A DNA stretch of 26,303 nt from Cellvibrionaceae bacterium (GCA_021151615.1 JAGKXA010000040.1:1-26303); one strand, 5' to 3'; shown: positions 15,248 to 24,271, counted from the first letter of the stretch. Numbers and translations: made by a program. The notes: generated by a model from the letters alone, not told the origin.

Positions 15248-15301
15248 TGTTTTCCAAGCTGCAAACTTTGTTTAACGCTTGCCCTTAATAGGATTTTCAG
15301 T

Positions 15302-16417
15302 GTGACAGATCAACTATCTACTCCAGTATCCAATCCTGCCAACCCATTGCCACAATATACGGCAGCTGTTCAATTACCACCGGCAAAAACCTACGGCGCG
15401 GCCTTTTTTCTGGTGTGGCTGTTTATTGTATTGCTGGTAGCAGGTTTGTGTTTTGGTGGCATTTTTATGTTGCGTCAACTGGATAATCAACAGCAAACCA
15501 TTAGCAGTTTGCGCGAACAGTTGGAGCAAACAGGCTTAACCCTGGAGACCAAGCAGCAGGTATTGGAAGATGACGTTGAAAAAGATTTGGTTGAGCAGCA
15601 ACAGGAAGTGCAAGCAAGTTTGAATGATTTGGCTGAGCAGCTGGACAACAACAATGCGCGCCTGCTGTCTTTATCCAGTGTCAATCGCGATGAATGGAAG
15701 TTGCAGGAAGCGCAGTATCTGTTGCGTTTGGCTGACCAGCGTATATTGCTGGAAAAAGATAGCCAGAATGCGTTGGCTCTAGCAATATCCGCTGACGATG
15801 TGCTGCGCGATATAGACCAGGCAGATCTGGTGGGCGTGCGCAAACTATTGGCAGAAGAAATTGCGGTATTAAAACTCGCCGGTGATATTGATCGCGAGGG
15901 GATTTATTTGCGTCTCTCGGCACTCTCTACCCAAGTTGATGCAATTCCATTTATCGAACCCCTTGGCCAGGAACAGAGTCTACTGGTTGAAGAAGATATT
16001 CCTGCTGACGAAACCCTGAAACAAAAAATCACGCGCAATTTTTATGCGCTCTTGCATAAGCTGGGCTCCTATGTCCGTGTGCGCGATCACGGCAAAACTA
16101 TCAATGCGGTACTACCGCCCGATGAACAAAAATTCCTGCAACAAAATTTGCGTTTGATGTTGGAGCAAGCCCAGGTTGCACTCTTGCGCAATGAAAAAGG
16201 TATTTATCAGGAAAGTCTGGTGAAGGCGCAAAACTGGATTAACCAATATTACAATCTGAACGAAAAAGCCAAGGCGGTGCTGGAAGAGTTGCAGTCCCTG
16301 CAGCAGGAAAATATCGCGCCGGATTTAACCAATTTCAGTAATAGCTCGGCCGCGCTTGCTGAATACATGGAGAAGCGAGAAAAAATGGCGGCTGCCCGTC
16401 GCGGGGTGCGCCCATGA
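15302..16417 (+). CDS. hemX: HemX-like membrane protein
   Basis: 371 residues. A short cytoplasmic N-terminus leads to one membrane helix (about 33-57), then a coiled coil rich in Gln/Glu (about 60-125), and a soluble periplasmic domain with EAQYLLRLADQRILLEKD, the HemX signature. The family is often mislabelled uroporphyrinogen-III methyltransferase, but no SAM-binding methyltransferase motif is visible. Its true role in haem metabolism is unsettled. The start is GTG at 15302 with an AGGA site at 8 nt. Its TGA stop overlaps the hemY ATG (ATGA). Confidence 0.92.
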   Translation: MTDQLSTPVSNPANPLPQYTAAVQLPPAKTYGAAFFLVWLFIVLLVAGLCFGGIFMLRQLDNQQQTISSLREQLEQTGLTLETKQQVLEDDVEKDLVEQQQEVQASLNDLAEQLDNNNARLLSLSSVNRDEWKLQEAQYLLRLADQRILLEKDSQNALALAISADDVLRDIDQADLVGVRKLLAEEIAVLKLAGDIDREGIYLRLSALSTQVDAIPFIEPLGQEQSLLVEEDIPADETLKQKITRNFYALLHKLGSYVRVRDHGKTINAVLPPDEQKFLQQNLRLMLEQAQVALLRNEKGIYQESLVKAQNWINQYYNLNEKAKAVLEELQSLQQENIAPDLTNFSNSSAALAEYMEKREKMAAARRGVRP

Positions 16418-17622
16418 GACGTCGCTTGCTAAAAGCCATTTTCTTTTTGCTGATAGTTGCGCTGGTTATATTTCTGCTGGTGCGCGGCGATGGTTATTTA
16501 TTAATTGCCTATGGCACCAAAACCATAGAGATGACGCTGTGGGTGGCTGCCATCGTCATCGCAATGATTCTCGGCGGTATCTGGTTGTTACGCCAATTAA
16601 TGCTTGGCGGTGTAGAAATGGCACGCCGCTTCCGCGAGATATTTTTATTCGGCTCGGTAGAGCGCGCCCAAAAGCGCGCCGCCAACGGGATGGTGGACTA
16701 TCTTACGGGTGACTGGTTTGAAGCGCGCAAAAAATTAATGCGTACCCTGGATAAAGTTGAATATCCCCTGGCCAGTTACATTGCCGCCGCGCGCAGCAGT
16801 TTTGAAATGGGTGATGAGCAGGAGGCGGAAAAAATCCTCGAGAAGGCCTTGGCCGTTTCCCAGAGTGAATTGCCGGTTGCCTTGACGCGTGCGCGTTTGC
16901 ATGTGCAGGCAGGGCGCTATGAGGATGCGATCAATATTCTCAAGCCTATTGATATTAAAATGCCGCGCCAGCCGGCAGTCCTGGATTTGATGCATCATAT
17001 TTATATTGCGCAAAAAAATTGGCGTGCGTTGGAGGAATTGTTTCCGGTAATGCGCAAGGCCAAGGTATTGTCGAACCTGGAGTTCGATGAGCTGGAAATC
17101 ATGCTCGCCTGTGAAAAAATCCATGTACAGTCGGCGCAAACCAAAGCCTTGTTAATTGCCGAGCGTTTACCGACGCTGCAAAAATTGTGGAAATCCTTCC
17201 CTCGTAGTTTGCAAAAAAATTCGCGCGTGATCATGGCTTATGCGCGCGCCCTGTCAGAAAACTATCAGGATCAGGAAGCCGAAGTTCTGGTGCGTAAAGC
17301 CCTGGGTAACGAATGGTTCGATCCACTGGTAGCACTTTATGGCCGCTTGCAGGTGAAAGAAATCCACGCGCAAATTCGCACGGTGGAATCCTGGCTGAAA
17401 AGCAAACCGCAAGATGCAACGCTACTGTTAACCATGGGGCGTTTGATGGAGCGCAACCAACAGTGGGAACTGGCACGTGAATATTTCCAGCGCAGCCTGA
17501 ATCAAAAGCAGCAGCTTGAGACGGTGGCGGAGCTGGCCCGCCTGATGACCAAATTGGGCGACCACAAAAAAAGTGCCGAGTACTATCAGCAAAGTTTATT
17601 GCTGGTGGGGCATCAACTCTAA
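16414..17622 (+). CDS. hemY: HemY-like TPR membrane protein
   Basis: 402 residues. Two membrane helices near the N-terminus (about 6-24 and 40-60) are followed by a soluble helical domain with TPR-like repeats, for example LGDHKKSAEYYQQSL and NQQWELAREYFQRSL. This is the HemY of proteobacterial hemCDXY clusters. It is not the unrelated protoporphyrinogen oxidase of Bacillus that bears the same name. Its function is poorly known; association with late haem-synthesis steps is proposed. It starts within the stop of hemX, indicating translational coupling, and pbpC follows 10 nt after its stop. Confidence 0.92.
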   Translation: MRRRLLKAIFFLLIVALVIFLLVRGDGYLLIAYGTKTIEMTLWVAAIVIAMILGGIWLLRQLMLGGVEMARRFREIFLFGSVERAQKRAANGMVDYLTGDWFEARKKLMRTLDKVEYPLASYIAAARSSFEMGDEQEAEKILEKALAVSQSELPVALTRARLHVQAGRYEDAINILKPIDIKMPRQPAVLDLMHHIYIAQKNWRALEELFPVMRKAKVLSNLEFDELEIMLACEKIHVQSAQTKALLIAERLPTLQKLWKSFPRSLQKNSRVIMAYARALSENYQDQEAEVLVRKALGNEWFDPLVALYGRLQVKEIHAQIRTVESWLKSKPQDATLLLTMGRLMERNQQWELAREYFQRSLNQKQQLETVAELARLMTKLGDHKKSAEYYQQSLLLVGHQL

Positions 17623-17631
17623 CAGCCTGCA

Positions 17632-20085
17632 ATGCAGCGGACGCATTTTCTCTCAGGCTTCATAAAACCTGTGATAGGGTTTGCCCTACATTTGTGGCGC
17701 TGGTTTTTGGCAGTAAACCAGCGTCAAAAATTTCTTGTTGCCAGTGCCATCCTTGGCGGTGCATTGCTAGCGGGCCTGCAGTGGCTACCCTTACCCACCA
17801 GCCTTTATCAACAACACTACGCATCGCTCCTGTTGGCGCGCGATGGCGGTTTGCTCGGCGCATCCATAGCGAAAGACCAGCAGTGGCGCTTTGCCCCGGT
17901 GGAGCAATTGCCGGAAAAATATTTGCACTCACTGTTGTTATTTGAAGACCAATATTTTTATCGTCACCCTGGCATAAATCCATTCGCGATTGCGCGCGCG
18001 CTCAAAGGCAATTTGACGGCGGGAAAGGTTACCAGCGGTGGCAGCACTATCAGTATGCAGCTGGCGCGGTTACTGCGACAGCAGGAATTGCAAGCGAATA
18101 ATCTGAGGGTATCGCGCAATCTGCACAGCAAATTGGCGGAAGCATTTCTCGCGCTGCAATTGGAGTGGCGATTCAGTAAACGTGAAATTTTAATTCACTA
18201 CGCGAGCCAGGCGCCGTTTGGTGGCAATATTGTTGGATTGCGCGCGGCGGCATGGCGTTACTTCGGCCGTTCGCCCGAGTATTTATCCTGGGCGGAATCG
18301 GCATTGCTCGCGGTATTGCCCAACAGCCCGGCCTTAATTCACCCGGGGCGCCAGCGCGATTTGTTGCAACGTAAACGCGATCGTTTGTTGCAACGTTTGC
18401 ATCAGCAACACTTGTTATCAGACCTGGATTTGCAACTGGCATTACTGGAGCCATTGCCAGAGCGCCCACAGGTGTTGCCGCAAATTGCACCCCATTTATT
18501 AGCGACACTAAAAAAGCGAGCGCCCGCGGAAAATCTATTTCATTCGACGCTGGATTTATCGCTGCAACAATTAGTCAACCAAATTGCGCAGCAACACAGC
18601 GCGCGCCTTGCCAATGAGGGTGTGCACAACATTGCCGTGGTATTGATTGATCATCAATCCATGGAAACCCTGGCGTATACGGGTAATAAACCATTTAACA
18701 ACAACAACCGTTTTGCGCCCGATGTGGATATAGTGCAGCGCCCGCGTTCCACCGGCAGTATTTTAAAACCGCTGCTCTATGGCTTGATGTTGCAAGAGGG
18801 GGAGCTGGCACCCACCAGTTTAATTCCCGATATTCCCACCCAAATCAATGGTTACAGCCCGCGCAATTACGATCGCCAATTTCGCGGTGCGGTGCCGGCG
18901 CAATTTGCCTTGGCCCATTCATTAAATATTCCCGCGGTGCGTATGCTGCGCGATTACGGCATAGGTCGCTTCCAGGAAAAATTGCAGGCCATGGGCATGA
19001 GCAGTTTATTTCGCCCTGCCGATGATTATGGTTTAACCCTGATTCTCGGCGGCGCTGAGGCAAGCTTGTGGGAGTTAACGGCAATCTATGCGCGCCTTGC
19101 CGCCGCTGCGCGCGATGGCGACAAAACACAGTTGCCAGTGCAATTATTGTTATCGCAAAAAAGCGAACAGGATAAAAATATCAGGCCAGTCATTAAACAA
19201 GGTGCTGCCTGGCTAACCTTGCAAGCACTGATCGAAGTGGCGCGGCCGGGCAATGACAATTACTGGCGCGATTTCGCCGGCAGCCAAACCATCGCCTGGA
19301 AAACCGGCACCAGTTATGGCTTGCGCGATGCCTGGGCGATTGGCAGTAATGGCCGTTATACGCTGGGCGTATGGGTCGGCAATGCGGGTGGTGAGCCCGC
19401 CACTTTTATCAGTGGCCAAAGCAGTGCGGCGCCGATTTTATTTGATATTTTCGATGCCTTACCCAAGGTCAATTGGTTCGACAAACCTGCACACGCATTA
19501 AAAACAATTTCCGTCTGTAAGGATGATGGCTATCTCGCCGGCGGCCAATGCGAAGCGATGGATATCGAAATTCCTTCCATCAGTCACTATGAAAAAATTA
19601 CACCCCATCACCGACGTATTTACCTGGATGCGCAACAACAATTCCGCGTGCACAATCAATGCGAAAGCGTAAGCAATATGAGTGCGCGCGATTGGTTTGT
19701 ATTGCCGCCAGCGCAGGAATTCTATTGGCGGCAGTATCACAGCAATTACCAACCCTTGCCGCCCTGGCGCAAAGACTGTATGGCCGAATCGGCACAACAG
19801 GACGATGATATTCCGCTCGAATTAATTTATCCGCAGGCCCGCAGTCGCATTTATATTCCGATGGATCTGGAAGGTAAACGCAGCCGTGTGATTCTCAAGG
19901 CGGTGCATCGCGACCCGGCTGCAATCCTGTATTGGCATTTGGATGATGAATTTCTCGGTGAAACCAACATTTTCCACGAACGCGAAGCCGCTCTGGAACC
20001 AGGGCTGCACAAGTTGTTAGTGATGGATAAGCAAGGTTATCGTGTGGAGCGACGTTTTCGTGTAATCGGCAAGGCGGACCAGTAA
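17632..20085 (+). CDS. pbpC: Penicillin-binding protein 1C (glycosyltransferase/transpeptidase)
   Basis: Bifunctional class A PBP, 817 residues, anchored in the inner membrane by a helix near 35-52. The glycosyltransferase domain has FEDQYFYRHPGIN with catalytic Glu105, GGSTISMQLAR (137-146) and FSKREILIHY. The transpeptidase domain has Ser376-x-x-Lys379 (STGSILKP), Ser430-Leu-Asn432 and KTGTS (557-561). A C-terminal Ig-like BiPBP_C domain (about 725-812) is typical of PBP1C and absent from PBP1A and PBP1B. Here the gene follows hemY by 10 nt with no obvious ribosome site. It has no alpha-2-macroglobulin partner (yfhM) next to it, unlike E. coli. The SDR gene follows after 50 nt. Confidence 0.95.
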   Translation: MQRTHFLSGFIKPVIGFALHLWRWFLAVNQRQKFLVASAILGGALLAGLQWLPLPTSLYQQHYASLLLARDGGLLGASIAKDQQWRFAPVEQLPEKYLHSLLLFEDQYFYRHPGINPFAIARALKGNLTAGKVTSGGSTISMQLARLLRQQELQANNLRVSRNLHSKLAEAFLALQLEWRFSKREILIHYASQAPFGGNIVGLRAAAWRYFGRSPEYLSWAESALLAVLPNSPALIHPGRQRDLLQRKRDRLLQRLHQQHLLSDLDLQLALLEPLPERPQVLPQIAPHLLATLKKRAPAENLFHSTLDLSLQQLVNQIAQQHSARLANEGVHNIAVVLIDHQSMETLAYTGNKPFNNNNRFAPDVDIVQRPRSTGSILKPLLYGLMLQEGELAPTSLIPDIPTQINGYSPRNYDRQFRGAVPAQFALAHSLNIPAVRMLRDYGIGRFQEKLQAMGMSSLFRPADDYGLTLILGGAEASLWELTAIYARLAAAARDGDKTQLPVQLLLSQKSEQDKNIRPVIKQGAAWLTLQALIEVARPGNDNYWRDFAGSQTIAWKTGTSYGLRDAWAIGSNGRYTLGVWVGNAGGEPATFISGQSSAAPILFDIFDALPKVNWFDKPAHALKTISVCKDDGYLAGGQCEAMDIEIPSISHYEKITPHHRRIYLDAQQQFRVHNQCESVSNMSARDWFVLPPAQEFYWRQYHSNYQPLPPWRKDCMAESAQQDDDIPLELIYPQARSRIYIPMDLEGKRSRVILKAVHRDPAAILYWHLDDEFLGETNIFHEREAALEPGLHKLLVMDKQGYRVERRFRVIGKADQ

Positions 20086-20135
20086 ACTTTTTTCATCGCG
20101 CGCGCGTATTCAGGTGAATAGGCGGAGGTAGAGCG

Positions 20136-20822
20136 ATGAGTAATATTCTGGTTATTGGTGGTACCAAAGGAATAGGTGCGGCGCTGGTTAAGCGATTGGC
20201 AAACCAGCACCAGGTATTTGTATGGGCGCGCACGGCGACAGACATAGAAGGCGTGCAGGTCACTGTGAATAACCCTGTAGCAGCAGTGCCCGATGTATCG
20301 GATTTACCCGAGGTATTGGATGCAGTGGTCTATTGCCCTGGCAGCATTAATTTAAAACCCTTTGCACGTTTGAGTGCAGAAGATTTTCTGCAGGATTTTT
20401 CCATCAACCTATTGGGTGCGGTGCGCAGCCTGCAAGTCCTCGCACCGCGGTTGAAAAAATCGTCGGCGGCGAGTGTGCTGTTATTCAGCAGTGTCGCGGC
20501 GACCAGCGGTATGCCGTTTCACGCGAGTATTGCCGCGAGCAAGGCAGCGGTGGAAGGGTTTGTCCGCAGTTTGGCGGCCGAGTGGGCGCCGCACATTCGC
20601 GTGAATGCCATTGCGCCTTCATTAACGGCGACACCGCTTGCAGAAAAATGGGTGAACTCCCCGGAAAAGATTGAAGCCGCCGCAAAACGCCACCCACTAC
20701 AACGTATTGGCGCCGCGGATGAAATTGCGGCGCTGGCGGAATTTCTCATCTCGCCTGCGGCCGCGTTCATCACCGGGCAAGTGATTGCTGCCGATGGTGG
20801 AATGGGGCAAATAAAGTTGTAG
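20136..20822 (+). CDS. Short-chain dehydrogenase/reductase-like protein lacking the catalytic Tyr
   Basis: 228 residues with a Rossmann fold: GGTKGIG (8-14) for the dinucleotide, Asn91 of the SDR tetrad (SINLLG), Ser118/119 and Lys136 in AASKAAVEGF. The usual YxxxK reads IAASK, so residue 132 is Ile where the catalytic Tyr should be. The NNAG motif is replaced by YCPGS. The C-terminus has the normal RVNAIAPS and ITGQVIAADGGM elements. It is likely a divergent SDR with altered or no oxidoreductase activity; the substrate is unknown. A strong GGAGG ribosome site lies 7 nt before the ATG. It follows pbpC on the same strand and converges with the DUF418 gene. Confidence 0.9.
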   Translation: MSNILVIGGTKGIGAALVKRLANQHQVFVWARTATDIEGVQVTVNNPVAAVPDVSDLPEVLDAVVYCPGSINLKPFARLSAEDFLQDFSINLLGAVRSLQVLAPRLKKSSAASVLLFSSVAATSGMPFHASIAASKAAVEGFVRSLAAEWAPHIRVNAIAPSLTATPLAEKWVNSPEKIEAAAKRHPLQRIGAADEIAALAEFLISPAAAFITGQVIAADGGMGQIKL

Positions 20823-20842
20823 TGACAGAACGGCGACAACCT

Positions 20843-22033
20843 TCAGTGCCGTTTAAACGGCACTTGAGTACTAAGGTAGGTCGCACTGCGCCACACCCAC
20901 TCCACCGGGCCGTAGTAAAAACGTTTTACCCACCAGTGCGCCACAACCATTAATAACCCATAAAACACTATGCCGATTAACAGGCTATTGGTTTGGCCCA
21001 GGGTTAAATAACCTCCGTAACCTGCCGGATAAAATAGCGGAACTCCCACCACCGCCTGGATTAAATAAATGCTCAGGCTAATACGGCCGCAAGGTGCTAA
21101 CAGATTCAGCAGTTTTCCGGTGCTATGCCAGAGATAGAATTGAATAAATAGCAAGATCAGGGATGCCATAATTGCGGTGCTTAAATAGGAACCTGCAATT
21201 TGTTCGAGATACATTTTGGCCATACCTTTTTCCTGGAAAAAATCGGCAGGCAATTGCTTAAGGTAGTTTTCGCCCCAGTAAAAAAGGACCGTTGCTGCCA
21301 AGGCAATGGCTAACGCAATGGTTCGGGCTTTGGCAAAGCGTTCGACCTGGGTGAAAAAACCAATGCGCCCCAGAATCAAACCGACAATAAATAAACCCAC
21401 CAATTGAATGCCGCGTCCGGATTCCACAAAGAAAAGCCACTTGGCTGTTAATCCATCCCAACTATTGATGACAAAAAGTTCGCTAAAGCTGGCCTTTGCG
21501 AGTGCGGCATACACTGCCGGAAAAACAGTCCAATGCGCGGGTGCATCGTTGGCGCCGGGCCAATTATTCAGCGCGGCATAGAACTGGTAGTAAAAAGGCA
21601 ATTGCAATAAGCAGAGCAGGGCCGCAATAAACAGCCAGCGGTTACTGAGTTTCTGCACAAAGAGCAGGCTCAGGCCGATAATGCCCAGCACCGATAAAAT
21701 ATCACCCAAATAGAGAAGGGTATGTATATAACCGATGATCAATAAAACCACTAATCGCCACGCAAAGCGGTAACTAAAATCCACACCCTTTTTGGCCTGG
21801 TTATCCATGATGATAAAAAAGCTCAAGCCAAACATTAACGCAAAAATCGCATAGGCTTTGCCGGCAAATAAAAAGAAAATGGTGTTGTGTAAAAAGGTCG
21901 GGTCCTGGTTAATCCAGTACAACTCGAAATATTCCATAAAATGCACCAGGCAAATACCCATGAGTGCAAAGCCGCGAATGGCATCGACCAGTTCGATGCG
22001 CTGGGGTTTATAGGTTAAAGGCGAGGATGACAT
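20843..22033 (-). CDS. DUF418 family multi-helix membrane protein (YeiB-like)
   Basis: 396 residues with about 9-10 membrane helices. The N-terminus reads RIELVDAIRGFALMGICLVH, the typical start of DUF418/YeiB and related acyltransferase-like membrane proteins. The C-terminal DUF418 part has GRISLSIYLIQAVVG, then GPVEWVWRSATY near the end. The family is thought to move or modify a small molecule across the inner membrane, but its function is not established. The ribosome site is weak. It is divergent from the MATE gene; the 258-nt gap between them holds a dyad and a -10 box. The last codons and stop overlap the palindrome at 20845-20864. Confidence 0.88.
   Translation of the reverse strand: MSSSPLTYKPQRIELVDAIRGFALMGICLVHFMEYFELYWINQDPTFLHNTIFFLFAGKAYAIFALMFGLSFFIIMDNQAKKGVDFSYRFAWRLVVLLIIGYIHTLLYLGDILSVLGIIGLSLLFVQKLSNRWLFIAALLCLLQLPFYYQFYAALNNWPGANDAPAHWTVFPAVYAALAKASFSELFVINSWDGLTAKWLFFVESGRGIQLVGLFIVGLILGRIGFFTQVERFAKARTIALAIALAATVLFYWGENYLKQLPADFFQEKGMAKMYLEQIAGSYLSTAIMASLILLFIQFYLWHSTGKLLNLLAPCGRISLSIYLIQAVVGVPLFYPAGYGGYLTLGQTNSLLIGIVFYGLLMVVAHWWVKRFYYGPVEWVWRSATYLSTQVPFKRH
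20845..20864. repeat. Perfect 20-bp palindrome at a convergent gene junction
   Basis: AGTGCCGTTT followed directly by its reverse complement, with no spacer. It covers the last codons of the DUF418 gene and faces the end of the SDR gene 22 nt away. Folded as RNA it would leave a small AT loop on a GC stem; no T tract follows, so it is not a standard terminator. Confidence 0.7.
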
Positions 22034-22187
22034 AGGTTGCTCGTTGGTTTGTTATTAATGGTAAGCGCACTGGCTGATGAAAAAGTCTAGCCGTCCAGGT
22101 CATTTTGTCTGCTTAAGATTTGTTAAATCGTTCGCTTGTGGGAATAAGTACTTCCCACTTTTGCCGCGCTCAACAGGTAATGGGTGT

Positions 22188-22210
22188 CACTCTGCGCACT
22201 GCGCAAAGTG
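22188..22210. promoter_or_regulatory. 23-bp dyad, candidate operator between DUF418 and MATE genes
   Basis: The arms CACTCTGCGCA and TGCGCAAAGTG are reverse complements at 10 of 11 positions around one central base. It lies in the divergent intergenic region, about 47 nt before the -10 box of the MATE gene and 155 nt before the DUF418 start. The form fits a dimeric regulator site; no regulator gene is adjacent. Confidence 0.5.
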
Positions 22211-22256
22211 AAGCCTGCCTTACCAATTATTAACAGTCAGCGGATCAGCAAGAGCC

Positions 22257-22262
22257 TATAAT
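22257..22262 (+). promoter_or_regulatory. -10 box of the MATE gene promoter
   Basis: Perfect TATAAT, 29 nt before the GTG start. No good -35 hexamer is found 16-18 nt upstream (CAGTCA is nearest), so activation by a bound regulator would make sense. Confidence 0.55.
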
Positions 22263-22291
22263 GCGCGGAGCATTTTTTTACCGGAGTCGCT

Positions 22292-23671
22292 GTGGTTACC
22301 CCTCCTGCATTAATTTCCCTAAACGATAAACGCGCTTTCTGGCGCGGTGTGATTTTGCTATCCCTGCCAGTTGCTGCGCAGATGCTAATGCAATCGCTGC
22401 TGGGTATGGCGGATGTGATCATGGTGGGCGGCCTGGGCGCGAGTGCTATTGCGGCAGTAGGGCTCGCGGCCAAAATTCACTTTTTATTGTTGGTATTAAT
22501 GAGTGGATTGGCCACTGGCTGCAGCATTCTGGTGGCGCAATATACGGGTGCAAAAGATTTCCCCAGCTGCCAGCGTTCTTTGGCGGTAACGTTGTTAGTG
22601 GGCACGCTAGTGATGTTGCCCTTCGTTTTCGCTTTCGGGTTTGGTGCAAATACCTGGGTGCAATGGATTAACCCGGACCCGGTCGTGGTTAACCTCGCCG
22701 CGCAATATTTAATTATTACCGCACCGGCGTTGTTATTTACCCAGTGGATTGTGATTTACGAAGCGTCGCTGCGTGCACTCGGCAGCACCACTATGCCACT
22801 GGTTGCCGGTGTGTTTGCAGCACTGGTTAATATCGCCGGCAATTACGCATTGATCGGTGGAAACTGGGGTATGCCGGCGCTGGGTGTTGCCGGTGCTGCA
22901 TGGGCAACGCTGGGTTCACGCGTATTGCAATTAATAATTGTCGTGGGTTGGATCTACGCAAAAAAACACGGCTTCGCATTGAATCTCGCCCAATTAAAAA
23001 TGGGTTTGGATAAAACCCAAATTCAACGCTACCTCGCGTTCTCTCTGCCACTGGTGGCCAACTACGCCATCTGGGCGGTGGGCAATTCTACCTACCATTT
23101 AGTCACCGGTTATGCGGGCACCGATGCACTGGCGGTGATGGGGGTGATTGTTCCTATCGAAAGCGCCTTCTTTGCATTATTCGTCGGGCTCGCCAATGCC
23201 TCGGCAGTGTTAATCGGGCGCGAGCTGGGCGCTGGCAATAATGAAGTTGCCTGGTACCTGCATAAATTTTTTGATCGTATCACCTTTGCGCTGCTGATTT
23301 TATTTTGCTCCGCGCTCTGGTTTGCGCGCCCGCTCATGCTGAATATTTTTGACCAATTGGACGCGGCCTCTACCGAATTGTTGCTCAATACCCTCGGTGT
23401 ATTTTGTTTGCTGGTCTCGGTAAAAGTCATCAACATGATGCGCATCATCGGCGTCCTCCGCGCCGGCGGCGACAACCGCTTCACCCTCATCACCGACACC
23501 ATCGTCATGTGGGTCTTCGGCCTCCCCATTTATATCGCCGCCGTATTCCTCACCAAGCTTTCGTTTATCTATTTATACGCGCTCATGTTTTTGGAGGATG
23601 CGCTGAAATTTATTCCCGTCATTCGCCGCATCGCGAGCAGGAAGTGGATGAATAATTTAACGCGGCATTGA
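22292..23671 (+). CDS. MATE family multidrug efflux / Na+-coupled antiporter
   Basis: 459 residues with twelve hydrophobic helices in two homologous halves, the MATE layout. Typical features include an N-terminal helix with SLPVAAQMLMQSLLGMADVIMVGGLG, LATGCSILVAQYTGAKD after helix 2, and the second-half equivalents NASAVLIGRELGAGN and MMRIIGVLRAGGDNRFTLI. It would export cationic compounds in exchange for Na+ or H+; the substrate is unknown. The start is GTG at 22292 with GGAG 5 nt upstream. It is a single gene followed at once by the REP-transposase unit, which begins 35 nt after its stop. Confidence 0.93.
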   Translation: MVTPPALISLNDKRAFWRGVILLSLPVAAQMLMQSLLGMADVIMVGGLGASAIAAVGLAAKIHFLLLVLMSGLATGCSILVAQYTGAKDFPSCQRSLAVTLLVGTLVMLPFVFAFGFGANTWVQWINPDPVVVNLAAQYLIITAPALLFTQWIVIYEASLRALGSTTMPLVAGVFAALVNIAGNYALIGGNWGMPALGVAGAAWATLGSRVLQLIIVVGWIYAKKHGFALNLAQLKMGLDKTQIQRYLAFSLPLVANYAIWAVGNSTYHLVTGYAGTDALAVMGVIVPIESAFFALFVGLANASAVLIGRELGAGNNEVAWYLHKFFDRITFALLILFCSALWFARPLMLNIFDQLDAASTELLLNTLGVFCLLVSVKVINMMRIIGVLRAGGDNRFTLITDTIVMWVFGLPIYIAAVFLTKLSFIYLYALMFLEDALKFIPVIRRIASRKWMNNLTRH

Positions 23672-23705
23672 TGGTTGTGGATTGAAGTCACAACAATGTA
23701 TTTAT

Positions 23706-23740
23706 GTAGGTACGATTAGCGCAGCGTAATCGTACGCATG
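23706..23740 (+). repeat. REP element, left copy
   Basis: GTAG tetranucleotide, then GTACGATTA and TAATCGTAC (9-bp perfect arms) around GCGCAGCG, ending GCATG. It is an exact reverse complement of the copy at 24306-24340 over 35 nt. The GTAG head plus imperfect hairpin is the form that RAYT enzymes recognise. Confidence 0.85.
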
Positions 23741-24271
23741 CTATTCACCAGTTACAATTTTTACGTTGCCTTCACCACACCAGTTTGCGGGATAAATTCC
23801 TGCCTTTACATATTTGTGAAATGTTGAGTAAGGCCAATCAACAACTCGATGGACTAGTTCGTGTTTTACAGGGTTGCGATGGATGTAATCGAAATGCTGC
23901 TTGAAATCATACTCGTCGCGAATCCAGTGCTCCCAGTAATGCCGTTGCCAAATACCGCGTTCGCCATTTTTAATTCGTATTGATGATCGATGCTCCTGTT
24001 GGGGAATGGCTTTGGAAAAGTGGGTTTTGATCAATCTCCAGCGTGTAGAGTAGTCAGTATCCCCCTCTGGAAGCCGCCAGAGGCAATGCATGTGATCAGG
24101 TAAAACCACCCAAGCAATAATCTCAAACGGGCGGGTATTGTGAACCTTTTGAATGCAAGCCTTTAGGGTTTTAATTTCCTCTATCAATAAATTGTTATTG
24201 TGGCGTTGCAGTAAGTTGACGGTAAAAAACCATGTGGAAGCAGGTATTTGTAAGCGGCGATAATTGGGCAT
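23741..24271 (-). CDS. REP-associated tyrosine transposase (RAYT, Y1/HUH)
   Basis: 176 residues, related to the IS200/IS605 single-strand transposases. The HUH metal motif is His60-Met-His62 in VVLPDHMHCLW. The conserved block WQRHYWEHWIRDE followed by FDYIHRNPVKHELV is typical of RAYTs. The nucleophile is probably Tyr112 or Tyr129; I cannot decide between them without alignment. The N-terminus MPNYRRLQIPASTWFFTVNL also fits the family. An AGGAGG ribosome site lies 7 nt before the ATG. These enzymes cut and mobilise REP sequences, generally act as a single-copy domesticated gene, and are found flanked by their own REPs, as here. The frame is intact, so it may be active. Confidence 0.93.
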   Translation of the reverse strand: MPNYRRLQIPASTWFFTVNLLQRHNNNLLIEEIKTLKACIQKVHNTRPFEIIAWVVLPDHMHCLWRLPEGDTDYSTRWRLIKTHFSKAIPQQEHRSSIRIKNGERGIWQRHYWEHWIRDEYDFKQHFDYIHRNPVKHELVHRVVDWPYSTFHKYVKAGIYPANWCGEGNVKIVTGE

